This document shows positions 9,800 to 20,487 of a DNA stretch of 34,288 nt, piece by piece. Origin of the DNA: Planctomycetota bacterium (lineage in GTDB: Bacteria > Planctomycetota > Planctomycetia > Pirellulales > Pirellulaceae); NCBI GenBank assembly GCA_029977825.1, contig JAPOKD010000004.1, positions 1-34,288 on the forward strand. The letters run 5' to 3'. The notes under the pieces are model-generated. The model worked only from the letters and a program-made list of their open reading frames with translations, did no database searches and was not told the origin of the DNA. The position numbers and the translations under genes were made by a program. Numbering within the stretch: position 1 is the stretch's first letter; each line of letters begins with the position of its first letter.

Positions 9800-11746
9800 T
9801 CATTTCCCCGTGCGCCAGCGTTTCCACGCATCAACGAACTGCGCCGGTGTGGCCTCGAAAGACTGAATGAACGCCTTTTCGAAAGGTAGCCCTCGGCTCA
9901 TATTTCTCAGCAGCCCATCAAAACCCTTTTTCTGAGCACGATCAAGCATCGCAGCCATGATGTCAGTGGCAATCAAATCAGACTGCTCTGGCGTCAGTTT
10001 GCCATCGAGGAATTGCTTCGAGTTGCCCATCGCCGCCAACGCCTCGACAAGCTCACGATTGACCGTTGTTTTCACCCCTCTGCCTCGTGATGACTTCTCA
10101 GTATTACCATGTCGCCGTGCGATGACTTTGCCCGTACCCTCGGCAAGCCAACGTGGTACATCTCCCCCGCGTGTGGCAACTGCCAAGGCTACTAATGGTG
10201 ACGTAAGCCGTGCTTCAATTTCATCCTTTTCATCACGATCGGTTGCAACCAGCGAAACGTAGCCGTCGATACCATCATATTTCCAGTGACTGCTCCATCC
10301 GTTCGGGATACCGCGTCCTTCGACCATCTTTGCGAATTCGCTGTAATCATACCTTTTAGGCATTACAAAAATGGTCGCTCTTCCCTTGAAGAATGCCTGT
10401 CCGGCATCCGCTGACACAACCGACTTCACAGCTTTCATTTGGTCTTCTGCCAGCTCGGCGACGAGTTTGACCGTAGCAGGGGCAGCAGAACCAACAACAT
10501 AGAAGTGTTCCGTTGTTTCAGTCGTCAGGTCGGCCCCGGTAGAAACCACCAGCTTGATATTTTCACCAGCGATTTCGGCACGACGATCACTCAGTTCCTG
10601 AGGTGTCGCAGCAGCGGCCCATGCCAATTGGCTCATGACCTGCAATGGCTGATTGTCCGAGGCCCCATCAAGCGTCGCGCCCTCATCAATCCAGGTAGAG
10701 ATCAGCTTGATCGAATCCTCCGAGAAAGCTGGACGCCCCCCAGCGGGCATCTTCAACCCCATGGTTCCGCGAAGCTTTTTGACCAGCAGACTTTCTTCCC
10801 CATTCCCGGGAATGACAATATCGCCGCTATCACCGCCACGCAGCAGCTGTGCAAAGGTGTCCATGCTCAAACCACCACTGGCTCGCATCGCGTTGATATG
10901 ACAACCTTTACAGCTTTCAACCAGCAGTGGAGCCACATCGCCAGCAAAGCTGACTGTTTCTTTGCCGGTCGCCTTCATCGCCTTGAGTCTTGGCCGCGGT
11001 GGCTCAGCTGTGGTCGCCCCTGCTGCAATCGGCGCGGCTGGGTCAGGACCGTCAAATTTCGCGCCAGCAACAATCCAATCCTTCAATATTTTCAATTCGG
11101 CAGGTGTCACCTTGCCACCACCTCGCGGCATGTCCCCAGTTTCGATGGTCTCGATCAAGCGACTTCCCACAGTATCGCCGGCGAAGATGACCACGCCCTC
11201 TGGAGGACCTTTCATGAGGGCTGCATAGGTCGCCAAGTTGAATCCACCTTTACTGTCGGAAGCATGGCACCGCCCACAACGTGTCGACAAAATTGGTGCG
11301 ACAGCCTTGGTAAAACTGATTCCATCAGCCGGCATCGGCTCTGGATTACCAGGTTCTGGGGTTGTTCCAAGCTTGGGCTTTGCGGGAGCATCCTCAGGCC
11401 GCTTTGGCCTTGTGAAGGTTGGTAGTGTGATTCCCTCAAAGTCCAGCAAAGTCCGAGCCTTTTCGATCCGCTGCATTGCCGGCAGTAAATCGTCGTATAG
11501 CCTCTGCGACCCGCCCTTGGTGGCCTCTTCTATCTGCTTGACCGCAGTTCGGACGTACTCGGCAGAGGCCTCGAAATCCCCTGCCGTGTAGCTCTTCGCA
11601 GCCCGCAAAACACTAGCGTTCACGGTTTGAACGGTTTTCTTTTCCTCAGCCGTGCGCCCAGCGGCATTCGCTAGGGTGGTGAAGAAAATCGACGTAACGG
11701 ACAAAAACACAACAAATTTGCTGAGCTGTGGGATCAATGATCGCAT
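9800..11746 (-). CDS. Secreted diheme planctomycete cytochrome-c-type protein with C-terminal degenerate peptidase-MA-like region
   Basis: Signal peptide MRSLIPQLSKFVVFLSVTSIFFTTLANA, two CxxCH sites (RCGRCHASD, SCKGCHINA) in PSCyt1-like contexts, C-terminal VPRWLAEGTGKVIAR. Start moved from 11875 to 11746 on signal-peptide grounds. Confidence 0.8.
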   Translation of the reverse strand: MRSLIPQLSKFVVFLSVTSIFFTTLANAAGRTAEEKKTVQTVNASVLRAAKSYTAGDFEASAEYVRTAVKQIEEATKGGSQRLYDDLLPAMQRIEKARTLLDFEGITLPTFTRPKRPEDAPAKPKLGTTPEPGNPEPMPADGISFTKAVAPILSTRCGRCHASDSKGGFNLATYAALMKGPPEGVVIFAGDTVGSRLIETIETGDMPRGGGKVTPAELKILKDWIVAGAKFDGPDPAAPIAAGATTAEPPRPRLKAMKATGKETVSFAGDVAPLLVESCKGCHINAMRASGGLSMDTFAQLLRGGDSGDIVIPGNGEESLLVKKLRGTMGLKMPAGGRPAFSEDSIKLISTWIDEGATLDGASDNQPLQVMSQLAWAAAATPQELSDRRAEIAGENIKLVVSTGADLTTETTEHFYVVGSAAPATVKLVAELAEDQMKAVKSVVSADAGQAFFKGRATIFVMPKRYDYSEFAKMVEGRGIPNGWSSHWKYDGIDGYVSLVATDRDEKDEIEARLTSPLVALAVATRGGDVPRWLAEGTGKVIARRHGNTEKSSRGRGVKTTVNRELVEALAAMGNSKQFLDGKLTPEQSDLIATDIMAAMLDRAQKKGFDGLLRNMSRGLPFEKAFIQSFEATPAQFVDAWKRWRTGK

Positions 11747-11953
11747 CACATCCAAACCAGATAGAGAGAAAAACCTAGCTTCATTGACGAAGCTGCCACG
11801 GTGATAACGCATCTCAACAGTATAAGTACCCACTGGGACCAGCACCGGATCGCTAGCAACGGAATCGGTCAGCAACGCCGCCAGAGGCCAGAAATACCGT
11901 AAAAAGCCGCATGATGTAATGCAAAAAAACTAATCAGCGGAGTGCCGCTGGGC

Positions 11954-14164
11954 CTAGTACTCATTTCCAACCGCATCAGAATCCACTGCTGCAGCAGAAA
12001 AATCACTCTTCACGACCTGCCGTACCTGCCGGCTGACAATTTCCTGCTTGAGCCTAGCGATTGCCTCTGCCGTGGGCATGGATCCCAAATCGCCATCGAT
12101 ACGGTCACGCAGTGCCACATGCCCAGCCTCTGCCTCCTTGGGACCAACCACCGCCATGTAATTCACCAAATCCAACTGTGCGTTACGGATTTTGGCCTGA
12201 ACCTTGCCACCGCTATTGTCGACGGTCACCTTCAGTCCAGCCGCCTCAAGTTCCTTGGCGACTTGCACCGCGTAGTCGAGTGACTTGTCACTCAATGGCA
12301 AAACTCGTACCTGCTCAGGAGCCAACCAAAGTGGAAATGCGCCTGCAAAGTGCTCAATCAGCATCCCTGTGAACCGCTCCAGAGACCCGAACGGTGCGCG
12401 GTGAATCATGACCGGCCGATGAGCCGCGTTGTCGCTGCCGTTGTACTCAAGCTTGAAACGTTCTGGCAAGTTGTAGTCCAACTGCACGGTCCCAAGCTGC
12501 CATGATCTGCCAATGCAATCACGCACCATAAAGTCGGCCTTGGGGCCATAAAATGCTGCTTCACCAGGTTCCTCATTGAAAGTCAAACCGGAGCCCTGCA
12601 GAACTCCGCGCAATGCGCCTTCCGCATGATCCCAGTTCTCCTCCGAGCCAACATACTTGTCGCTGTCGGGATCACGCAGAGAAAGCTGCACGCTGTAATC
12701 ATCCAGCCCAACAGATTCGAGGACAAACTTAGTCAACTCGATGGTAGCCCGAAATTCATCCTCCACCTGCTGCGCAGTACAGAAAATGTGTGCATCATCC
12801 TGCGTCAAGCCACGCACCCGCAGCATGCCGTTGAGTTCGCCAGTCTGCTCGTGCCGATAAACAGTTCCAAATTCGAACAAACGCAAAGGCAACTGCCGGT
12901 AAGATCTGGGTTGCGCCTTGAAAATCTGGCAATGGTGAGGGCAGTTCATCGGCTTGAGCAGATAACGCTCGTTGTTGACCTGCCAATCATGCAACACTTT
13001 TCGTTTTGCGTCGGCCGATGCCGATGAGCGGTAATCAGGCAGCTTAACACCAAAAACCTCGGCTGCAGCCATCAATTTATCTTCACCGTCGGAATCCAGG
13101 GTTCCCTCCTGCAGACGCTCACTCCATGCGTCCAACATGCCGCCCACCTCACTTCCAAACAAGGGCGCGAATTGACTGTCCCGATAGTAGGGAAAGTGGC
13201 CACTCGTCTCGTACATTTCAACGCGACCGATGTGCGGACTGTAAACCGGGTCATAGCCGCGTGACAACAATTCGCGGCGCAGGAAATCCTCAAGCGCAAC
13301 GCGAACCCTGGCACCTTTGGGCAACCACAGGCACAGCCCTTGTCCAACATCCGGGTTGATGGAGAAGAGTCCATGCTGCTTGCCGAGTACGCGGTGGTCA
13401 CGTCGCTTGGCCTCCTCGATTTGTTCCAGATATGCCTTGAGCTGTTTTTTGTCGAAAAATGCCGTGCCATACAATCGCTGTAGCTGACGCCCCGACGTAT
13501 CTCCCTTCCAGTGCGAGCCAGCAATGGTCATCAATTTGATCGCTTTGATCTTGCCTGCATCAGGAATATGCGGGCCTCGGCACAGATCCACAAACTCGCC
13601 TTGGCGGTAAAAGCTCACCGTGGGCTGATCAGAAAGACCAGTATCAATGTGCTCGACCTTCAAATCCTGATCCAGATCATCGCAAAGCTTTCTTGCCTCC
13701 TCGCGATCCAGAATGAAACGCTCGAACGGCTCTCTTTCCTTGATGATGCGTTTCATTTCGGCTTCGATCTTCGGAAAATCGTCCTCGCTGATTTTCTCTG
13801 GCAAATCAAAGTCGTAATAAAAGCCTCCCTCTGTTGTTGGCCCAAATGCCAGAGAAACTCCGTCAAACAAACGCATGACGGCGCGAGCCATCACGTGCGC
13901 TGCTGAATGCCTCAAGACACCCAATGCAGCTTCGTCCCGACCGGTCAGCAAGGTCAACGACAAAGGCTCGAGCCCTTCGGAAAATTCGCCCAATGGACGA
14001 TCGGCGTCAACGACAGCTCCCGACACCTCCGCAGCAATCACGCTGCGGGCAAGTCCTTCGCTGATTCCCTTAGCTACATCCATCGCCGTTGTTTCGGGCG
14101 GATGCTCCGCGAGCGTTCCATCGGGAAGTTGAATTTGAATGCTGGAAGCAGAAGCGGAGCTCAT
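11954..14164 (-). CDS. thrS: Threonyl-tRNA synthetase
   Basis: TGS domain, [40 protein letters not shown], anticodon-binding domain at the C-terminus. Confidence 0.96.
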   Translation of the reverse strand: MSSASASSIQIQLPDGTLAEHPPETTAMDVAKGISEGLARSVIAAEVSGAVVDADRPLGEFSEGLEPLSLTLLTGRDEAALGVLRHSAAHVMARAVMRLFDGVSLAFGPTTEGGFYYDFDLPEKISEDDFPKIEAEMKRIIKEREPFERFILDREEARKLCDDLDQDLKVEHIDTGLSDQPTVSFYRQGEFVDLCRGPHIPDAGKIKAIKLMTIAGSHWKGDTSGRQLQRLYGTAFFDKKQLKAYLEQIEEAKRRDHRVLGKQHGLFSINPDVGQGLCLWLPKGARVRVALEDFLRRELLSRGYDPVYSPHIGRVEMYETSGHFPYYRDSQFAPLFGSEVGGMLDAWSERLQEGTLDSDGEDKLMAAAEVFGVKLPDYRSSASADAKRKVLHDWQVNNERYLLKPMNCPHHCQIFKAQPRSYRQLPLRLFEFGTVYRHEQTGELNGMLRVRGLTQDDAHIFCTAQQVEDEFRATIELTKFVLESVGLDDYSVQLSLRDPDSDKYVGSEENWDHAEGALRGVLQGSGLTFNEEPGEAAFYGPKADFMVRDCIGRSWQLGTVQLDYNLPERFKLEYNGSDNAAHRPVMIHRAPFGSLERFTGMLIEHFAGAFPLWLAPEQVRVLPLSDKSLDYAVQVAKELEAAGLKVTVDNSGGKVQAKIRNAQLDLVNYMAVVGPKEAEAGHVALRDRIDGDLGSMPTAEAIARLKQEIVSRQVRQVVKSDFSAAAVDSDAVGNEY

Positions 14165-14324
14165 TGCGAATTACCGTACTTGAGTGGAATCTGACAGACC
14201 CTCGCATACCGACGGCGAGTGCCCTTAGCGCCAAAGGATGATCGCGGTCCCCATGGACCGTCAATCCCGAATCAAAAGGACGCCCCAGAAGTCCGCCAGC
14301 AGGCGCTTTTTCCCAGCAACACGG

Positions 14325-14358
14325 TTGACAAACTTTCGATTTAAACGATTGTTTTAAA
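14325..14358 (+). promoter_or_regulatory. Candidate TetR-type operator overlapping a promoter
   Basis: TTTAAACGATTGTTTTAAA near-palindrome (14340-14358) just downstream of TTGACA (14325-14330), about 40 bp upstream of the TetR start. Confidence 0.5.
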
Positions 14359-14398
14359 CAGGCGTTCACAATTCGAAACCCGCCCAAAAGAGGCCGCT

Positions 14399-15091
14399 TT
14401 GGTAAATTCAGTCAAAAATTCACTCCAATCGCAGCGGAATTCGAGCGACGAAATCGAAATACGCCCCAACGAGCGTTCTTGTGACACCAGAAGCCGAATC
14501 CTGGCTTCCGCAGGCCCCGTTTTTGCCGCCCAAGGCTACGCCGGCGCGACCGTGCGGGAAATCTGCGCCACTGCTGGGGTCAATATCGCATCAGTGGGCT
14601 ACCACTTCGGTGACAAACTTGGGCTGTATCGTGAAGTAATCCACGCCTTGCGTTTAGCCAGAGCAAAACGGTTTCCAACGCCCAATACTGACTTGCAAAA
14701 GCCGCAAGACACGTTGCAGGCTTTAGTCAATACGCTTCTCGCTCGCATGCTGATTACCGAGGAGGCGGCTTGGGAGACTGAACTTCTGATGCGTGAAATG
14801 CAAAACCCGACTCCTGTTTTCGAGAGCATTGTCGAAGATTTTTTTCGACCGTTATTCGATCAGTTGACTGAAACGCTAGGGCTATTAGTAAAGACCGATC
14901 TGCCAGTTCATACTCTGCAGCACTTGGCTTTCAGCACCGTGGGGCAATGCCTGTACTACCGCGTGGGTGCCCAAGCGATCCAAGTATTGATTCCCGAGCG
15001 GCAAAGAACAGCCAATTACGACATCGAGTCGCTGAGTCAACACATCACAGCGGTCATGTTGGCGGCATGTGACAACTTCGCAAAGCCGTGA
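14399..15091 (+). CDS. TetR/AcrR family regulator, CerR-like C-terminal domain
   Basis: N-terminal HTH SRILASAGPVFAAQGYAGATVREICATAGVNIASVGYHFGDKLGLYREVI; C-terminal region resembles the DUF1956/CerR domain. TTG start as tracked. Confidence 0.88.
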   Translation: MVNSVKNSLQSQRNSSDEIEIRPNERSCDTRSRILASAGPVFAAQGYAGATVREICATAGVNIASVGYHFGDKLGLYREVIHALRLARAKRFPTPNTDLQKPQDTLQALVNTLLARMLITEEAAWETELLMREMQNPTPVFESIVEDFFRPLFDQLTETLGLLVKTDLPVHTLQHLAFSTVGQCLYYRVGAQAIQVLIPERQRTANYDIESLSQHITAVMLAACDNFAKP

Positions 15092-15163
15092 AATCAGATT
15101 GACGAACGAAATCACTTCCCAAGAGCAGATCAGGACGAAAGTCTTTCCACGAAAGTTACATAG

Positions 15164-16963
15164 ATGGTTGATACTTTGATTTCCCCACCTGAACCTTCAC
15201 CGGCTGAAAGCCCGCCTTCGCCAGAAACTTCAGAGCAAACATCAACGCTGAAATCGCGTCTTGCCAGCGCCAGCAGAAAAACATGGTTTGACTTCATCAT
15301 CCCATCAGGTTTGCTAGTTGCCGGTTTCGCCATCATGTTTCTGCTTGGCACGGCAGAAACAGAAAAAAAACCTGCCGTGGGCACGGACTACAGTTCGCGA
15401 CTCGAAGCTCTCGGTGAAGTCCGTGTGGAGCGATTGAAGACGCTACATGAACTCGGCGAAAAGATGCAACTTGTCGTCGACGGGAGTGTCGCTCCGTTTC
15501 GCGAAGTCCAAGTGGCAACTGAAGTTTCAGGTGAAATCGTCGAAAAATATCCGATTTGTGAAGCGGGCGCGTACGTCGAGGCCGGAACACCGCTGATGAA
15601 AATCGATACCACCGATTACGACTTTGAAGTGCAACGCCTGACGCAGCTCAAAGCGCAGGAATATCAGGCACTGAGGGAGGTAGATCAGGAGAAGGACAAC
15701 ACCAAACGTTCGATCGAAATCGCCAAGGAAGACATGGCTCTTCAGCAAAAAGAAGTCGATCGCCAAAACGAACTAAGTGACGGATTCACAAGTCCTGCGG
15801 AACGTGACAAGGCGAGAAGGTCTTTATTGGCCGCGCGACAACAGGTAGTCACACTCGAAAATCAACTGAGTTTGCTTGAGGAACGACGCCTGAAAATTGT
15901 TGTAGCTGAACAGCTTGCTGAAACTCAACTTCAGAAGGCACAGAAGGATCTCAAGCGAACAGAAATTCGCGCCCCAATATCGGGAGTGATTGTCAACGAG
16001 AAAGCCGAAGTTCATTCATTTGTAGCACGCGGTACCACCCTCGTCACGATTGACGACACATCCAAAGCAGAGGTCGCCACAAGTCTCCGCATGGACCAAC
16101 TGTACTGGGTGCTTAACCAGGGAAAAAAAACCACGACAGACACGCACCAGAACAACTCAAATGTTTCCAATGCAGTGAACGACGACGGTGCGGAAACTGA
16201 TCCACGCGGCTACACCCTGCCGGAAACAAAAGCAATTATCGAATACGAATTATCGGGTCGCGAGGGTGTCAAATATTACTGGAACGCGAAACTTATGAGC
16301 TACGACGGGATTGGGCTGAACTCAGCAACGCGAACCGTACCGGTACGTCTCATCGTGGATGCGCCGAATCAGCACGTCAATGCGAAAGGGGACCCTCGCG
16401 ATGTCAGTGGTGCAACAGCCCTCGTCCGCGGAATGTACGTACGGGTAAAGTTGCTGATCACACCGCAACCGGACTGGATGGTGCTCCCCGCCCGAGGACT
16501 GCAGGTCGACAACCGCATCCTACAGTTTGTACCCGACCCATCAGTCCTGAATGTGCCCCTAACCGACAGCGAACAGACGGAATCAGTTCCAACGACAGCG
16601 CCTTCGAATCGCGCTGATCAGCAAGACACATTCCAAAAAGACGACTGGATTCCAGGCAAAGTCAAAATTGCAACCGGAATCAACCCGATTGCACCATTGA
16701 GCGGATCCGGCAGCATTTTTGAAGATGACGGCGAAACTGACGCATTCAACGCAAACAAAAGGCGTTTGTGGGTGTGCGAAATTGCGGGCGATTCGTCGGA
16801 ACTTATCCGTCAGAATCCTTTCGTCGTTGTTTCACCATTCGAAGACATTGGTGACACAGCATCACTGGCTCGAGCCGATGCGAGCATCATCAACGCGGTC
16901 TCGGACTCGACATTACAGGGGCAACAACCCACGAGTTTGACCTCCACAGGACAGGAGAACTGA
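15164..16963 (+). CDS. RND efflux periplasmic adaptor (HlyD/MFP family)
   Basis: N-terminal TM, biotinyl-lipoyl-like segment EVQVATEVSGEIVEKYPICEAGAYVEAGTPLMKID, long coiled-coil, RAPISGVIVNEKAEVHSFVARGTTLVTIDD; followed by the RND permease. Confidence 0.92.
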   Translation: MVDTLISPPEPSPAESPPSPETSEQTSTLKSRLASASRKTWFDFIIPSGLLVAGFAIMFLLGTAETEKKPAVGTDYSSRLEALGEVRVERLKTLHELGEKMQLVVDGSVAPFREVQVATEVSGEIVEKYPICEAGAYVEAGTPLMKIDTTDYDFEVQRLTQLKAQEYQALREVDQEKDNTKRSIEIAKEDMALQQKEVDRQNELSDGFTSPAERDKARRSLLAARQQVVTLENQLSLLEERRLKIVVAEQLAETQLQKAQKDLKRTEIRAPISGVIVNEKAEVHSFVARGTTLVTIDDTSKAEVATSLRMDQLYWVLNQGKKTTTDTHQNNSNVSNAVNDDGAETDPRGYTLPETKAIIEYELSGREGVKYYWNAKLMSYDGIGLNSATRTVPVRLIVDAPNQHVNAKGDPRDVSGATALVRGMYVRVKLLITPQPDWMVLPARGLQVDNRILQFVPDPSVLNVPLTDSEQTESVPTTAPSNRADQQDTFQKDDWIPGKVKIATGINPIAPLSGSGSIFEDDGETDAFNANKRRLWVCEIAGDSSELIRQNPFVVVSPFEDIGDTASLARADASIINAVSDSTLQGQQPTSLTSTGQEN

Positions 16964-19900
16964 TGATGAAGCGTCTTGTGGCGTGGGCGATTACCAATTC
17001 ACCTGGAATGAATGTACTCATGCTGGGCCTGATGTTGGTTGGTGGTTTTTCCCTCTGGGATATGCGGCGTGAAGTATTTCCGGCTTTCGAACTTGAAATT
17101 GTCATGATCACGGTGCCATACCCAGGTGCCACGCCTCAAGATTGCGAGGAGGCAATCTGTCAGAAAATCGAAGAGGCGATTCGATCGATTGACGGAATCA
17201 AGAAGGTGACCTCCATCGCGCAGGAGGGCTCGGGATTCGTGCTCGCCGAACTGCGCAGCGATGTACGAGATGTTCAAAAAGTAATGGCGGAAATCGATCG
17301 TGAAGTAGACCGCATTCCAAGCCTCCCAGCACTCGCAGAAGATCCACTTATTCAGCAGATTACCTTCCGCGATGCTGCCATCCGAGTTGGAATCGTTGGT
17401 CCTGACCAGCGTTCTCCCGAAGCGGAGTGGAAACTGCGTGAAGTTGCCGAGGAAGTCAGAGATGACGTTTTGGGACTTCCTGCGGTTTCCTCAGCGTCCA
17501 TGATGGGTACGCGTCCGTTTCAAATCGATGTCGAAATCCCAGAGGCAACACTCCGCAGTTACGGCCTCTCTCTGCAGAAAGTTGCCAACATTCTACGTGA
17601 CCGAAACATTGAACTACCCGGCGGACAACTGAGAGCGGATGGGCAGGAGATTCTACTAAGAGCCAAAAACAAACGCCGGGTTGGCAAGGAGATTGGCGAA
17701 TTACCACTAATCACAGACGCCAGTGGTGTGGTTCTGACCGTCAACGATCTGGGGACGGTCCGAGACAACTTTCAAGACACCACCGCGGTGAGTGAAATCA
17801 ACGGTGAACCGGCCATGGTCGTAAACGTCGAGCGAGCCAAGACGGAGGACCTTCTGGCAATGGTGGACGCAGTGAAAGCTTACGTCGCTGAAAAGAAGTT
17901 GCCGCCCGGATACCGATTTGAAGTTTGGGGTGACAGCAGCAAAGAAGTCAGAGGGCGTTTGGCCCTTCTGCTGCGAAATGGATTCTCTGGCTTGCTGCTT
18001 GTATTCTTGGTACTCACACTTTTTCTTGAAATGCGACTGGCCTTCTGGGTCGCATTGGGAATCCCGATCTCGATTTTGGGCGCTGGTGCTGTGTTAGCGT
18101 GGGGCGACCAAACCCTCAACATGCTGAGCCTGTTCTCATTTCTTGTCGCGTTGGGCATTGTTGTGGATGACGCCATTGTGATCGGTGAGAACATCTACGC
18201 ACACATGCAGATGAAAAAATCACTGGTCCAAGCTGCCATCGACGGGACCGTGGAAGTCATGCCCAGCGTGACGGCTTCCGTAACCACAACAATTATCGCA
18301 TTCGCTCCGATGTTCTTCGTCTCTGGAGTGATGGGAAAATTCATGGCAGTGATTCCTTTTGCCGTGATCGCCATGCTGGCAATATCGCTATGGGAAAGCA
18401 TCTTTGTGTTACCTTGTCACCTGTCTCATCGTCATGCAGGTTTCTTTCGCTGGTTGTCGATTTTGACCTACCCGTTGCGACCCTTGGGCATAGCCTTGAG
18501 TTGGCTGAGTCCTCGAGCAGGCCGAGGTTTGGACTGGATATGCAAATCCATTTATCTTCCTGCGTTGGAATTTTCGCTCAGACATCCTGCTGTGCCTCTG
18601 GCTGCAGCGGGCATGCTGTTCATCATTACCGGTGGCATGATCCGTGGTGGCGTTGTTCCTTCCATTCTGTTTCCGAAATCAGACAACAATAATCTACAGG
18701 CAACCATTGCTTTTCCTGATGGCACAACAGCGGAGGAGACGGATAACGCGACTCGAAAAATGCTCGATGCTCTGAACACGGTTTCCGAAAGAATTGCCCA
18801 AGAGCGATCTAAGAAAACCGGAATCCCCATCGAAGAAATCTACAACTCTGAAGTAGAAGGGCAGGGTACAGGCCCCGTCAGGCTTACTTACCGCGATGTC
18901 GGCACGATCTCAAACCTTCAGAATGCAGCAGGTGGCGGAGGATCCGGGAGCCACGTTGGACAGATCTTTGCCGAGTTGTTCGATACGGAGATCCGGGATA
19001 TTCACAGCGATGATCTGCTGGCCCTTTGGCGGGAAGAAGCCGGCACGTTTCCCGGCGCCGATCGCATCACATACGGCTCGGTGGGCGTGGGACCAGGTGG
19101 CAAAGCGATTGAATTCAAGTTACTGGCTCCCAGTGATGATGTAGAACAGTTACTGGCAGCTACCGAAGCCGTCAAAACCCAGCTCGGCAAGTTCGCGGGC
19201 GTCTACGACATTGCCGATGACAACACACCTGGCAAATGGGAATTCCAGTTCCGTGTCAAAGACCGAGCCCTCGCCACCGGCGTGACCCCCACTGACCTCG
19301 GCAACACAGTTCGCAATGCCTACTTCGGGGCCGAAGTCATGCGGCTGCAAAGGGGGCGGCACGATGTCAAACTGATGGTGCGATACCCGGAAGATGAAAG
19401 GGGCAGTCTGGTTGATTTTCGTGAAATCAGAATCCGCACTGCCGATGGAGCAGAACGCCCCATCACCGAACTCGCTGAAATCGACTATCAAAGGGGCTTC
19501 TCCGAAATCAACCGTGTCGACCAGATGCGATCCATCACCATTTCCGCTGACCTGGATGAGACAAAAGCGAATGCAAATTGGATCATCAATGAGCTTCAGG
19601 ACAACTATGTAGACATCTGGAAGAAATCTTTCCCCGCAGTCAGTTTTCGATGGGAGGGACAACGTGAACAGAGCCGCGACTCTGTTAGCAGCCTGATGCG
19701 AGGGTTTGGCATCGCAGTACTGGCAATGTTCGTCTTGCTAGTCCTTCAATTCCGCAGCTATATCCAACCGCTTCTGATTCTTGCAATCGTGCCCTTCGGC
19801 ATGATTGGAGCGGTGTGGGGCCATGCCTTGCTTGATCTGCCACTGACCTTATTCAGCATGTTCGGTCTGGTCGCACTTTCTGGAGTCGTCATCAATGACT

Positions 19901-20211
19901 CGATTGTGTTGATTGACTTCATCAACACGCGAATCCGGGATGGCGTTCCCATCCAGAAGGCACTCATGGAATCCGGCGAACGTCGTTTCCGGCCCATCAT
20001 GCTCACCAGCATGACAACAATCGCTGGTCTGATTCCCTTGATGCTGGAACGATCGTTTCAGGCGCAACTGTTGATTCCCATGGCGGCCAGCCTTGCATTC
20101 GGTCTAGCTCTTGCAACCTTCCTGGTGCTTCTGCTGGTTCCTACCTTCTACTCGCTGTACACCAGCTTTCTTGCATTGTTTGGTGTTTCGGTTGCAGAGA
20201 CAGCGGACTGA
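16963..20211 (+). CDS. RND family efflux permease
   Basis: 1082 aa, TM4 motif LGIVVDDAIVIGENI, repeated TM architecture, second-half motif GVVINDSIVLIDFINTR; start overlaps the adaptor stop by 1 nt. Confidence 0.95.
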   Translation: MMKRLVAWAITNSPGMNVLMLGLMLVGGFSLWDMRREVFPAFELEIVMITVPYPGATPQDCEEAICQKIEEAIRSIDGIKKVTSIAQEGSGFVLAELRSDVRDVQKVMAEIDREVDRIPSLPALAEDPLIQQITFRDAAIRVGIVGPDQRSPEAEWKLREVAEEVRDDVLGLPAVSSASMMGTRPFQIDVEIPEATLRSYGLSLQKVANILRDRNIELPGGQLRADGQEILLRAKNKRRVGKEIGELPLITDASGVVLTVNDLGTVRDNFQDTTAVSEINGEPAMVVNVERAKTEDLLAMVDAVKAYVAEKKLPPGYRFEVWGDSSKEVRGRLALLLRNGFSGLLLVFLVLTLFLEMRLAFWVALGIPISILGAGAVLAWGDQTLNMLSLFSFLVALGIVVDDAIVIGENIYAHMQMKKSLVQAAIDGTVEVMPSVTASVTTTIIAFAPMFFVSGVMGKFMAVIPFAVIAMLAISLWESIFVLPCHLSHRHAGFFRWLSILTYPLRPLGIALSWLSPRAGRGLDWICKSIYLPALEFSLRHPAVPLAAAGMLFIITGGMIRGGVVPSILFPKSDNNNLQATIAFPDGTTAEETDNATRKMLDALNTVSERIAQERSKKTGIPIEEIYNSEVEGQGTGPVRLTYRDVGTISNLQNAAGGGGSGSHVGQIFAELFDTEIRDIHSDDLLALWREEAGTFPGADRITYGSVGVGPGGKAIEFKLLAPSDDVEQLLAATEAVKTQLGKFAGVYDIADDNTPGKWEFQFRVKDRALATGVTPTDLGNTVRNAYFGAEVMRLQRGRHDVKLMVRYPEDERGSLVDFREIRIRTADGAERPITELAEIDYQRGFSEINRVDQMRSITISADLDETKANANWIINELQDNYVDIWKKSFPAVSFRWEGQREQSRDSVSSLMRGFGIAVLAMFVLLVLQFRSYIQPLLILAIVPFGMIGAVWGHALLDLPLTLFSMFGLVALSGVVINDSIVLIDFINTRIRDGVPIQKALMESGERRFRPIMLTSMTTIAGLIPLMLERSFQAQLLIPMAASLAFGLALATFLVLLLVPTFYSLYTSFLALFGVSVAETAD

Positions 20212-20225
20212 TTTTATCACGCTGG

Positions 20226-20250
20226 CCAGATCGCAAGGGCCCGGATCTGG
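20226..20250. terminator. Candidate bidirectional hairpin between the RND gene and yebC
   Basis: CCAGATC-N11-GATCTGG perfect 7-bp inverted repeat just after the RND stop; no strong T-tract. Confidence 0.35.
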
Positions 20251-20487
20251 ACAGAACCGGTCTTTTCAAGCACTGCGAGCACACACACCTTTCCACACAG
20301 TTCACACGAGGGCTGGTTAGTAGGCGATGCTCCACCCAACTCCAGCAAACCGCAGTGGAATTTAGCAGTGAGCGCACCACGTTCATCACACCGAACCCGA
20401 GAATCTGCAACTGAGAAGAGCCACTGACCTGTGATGCCGTGAAAATCCGATACCGTGAAAGCCCCACGCGTGGTGGTGTCACAACCG

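Noticed and set aside
10439-11425. 328-aa plus-strand ORF opposite the diheme protein
   Set aside because: Antisense shadow of a CDS with clear heme motifs; rich in Arg/His/Cys/Trp with no domain.
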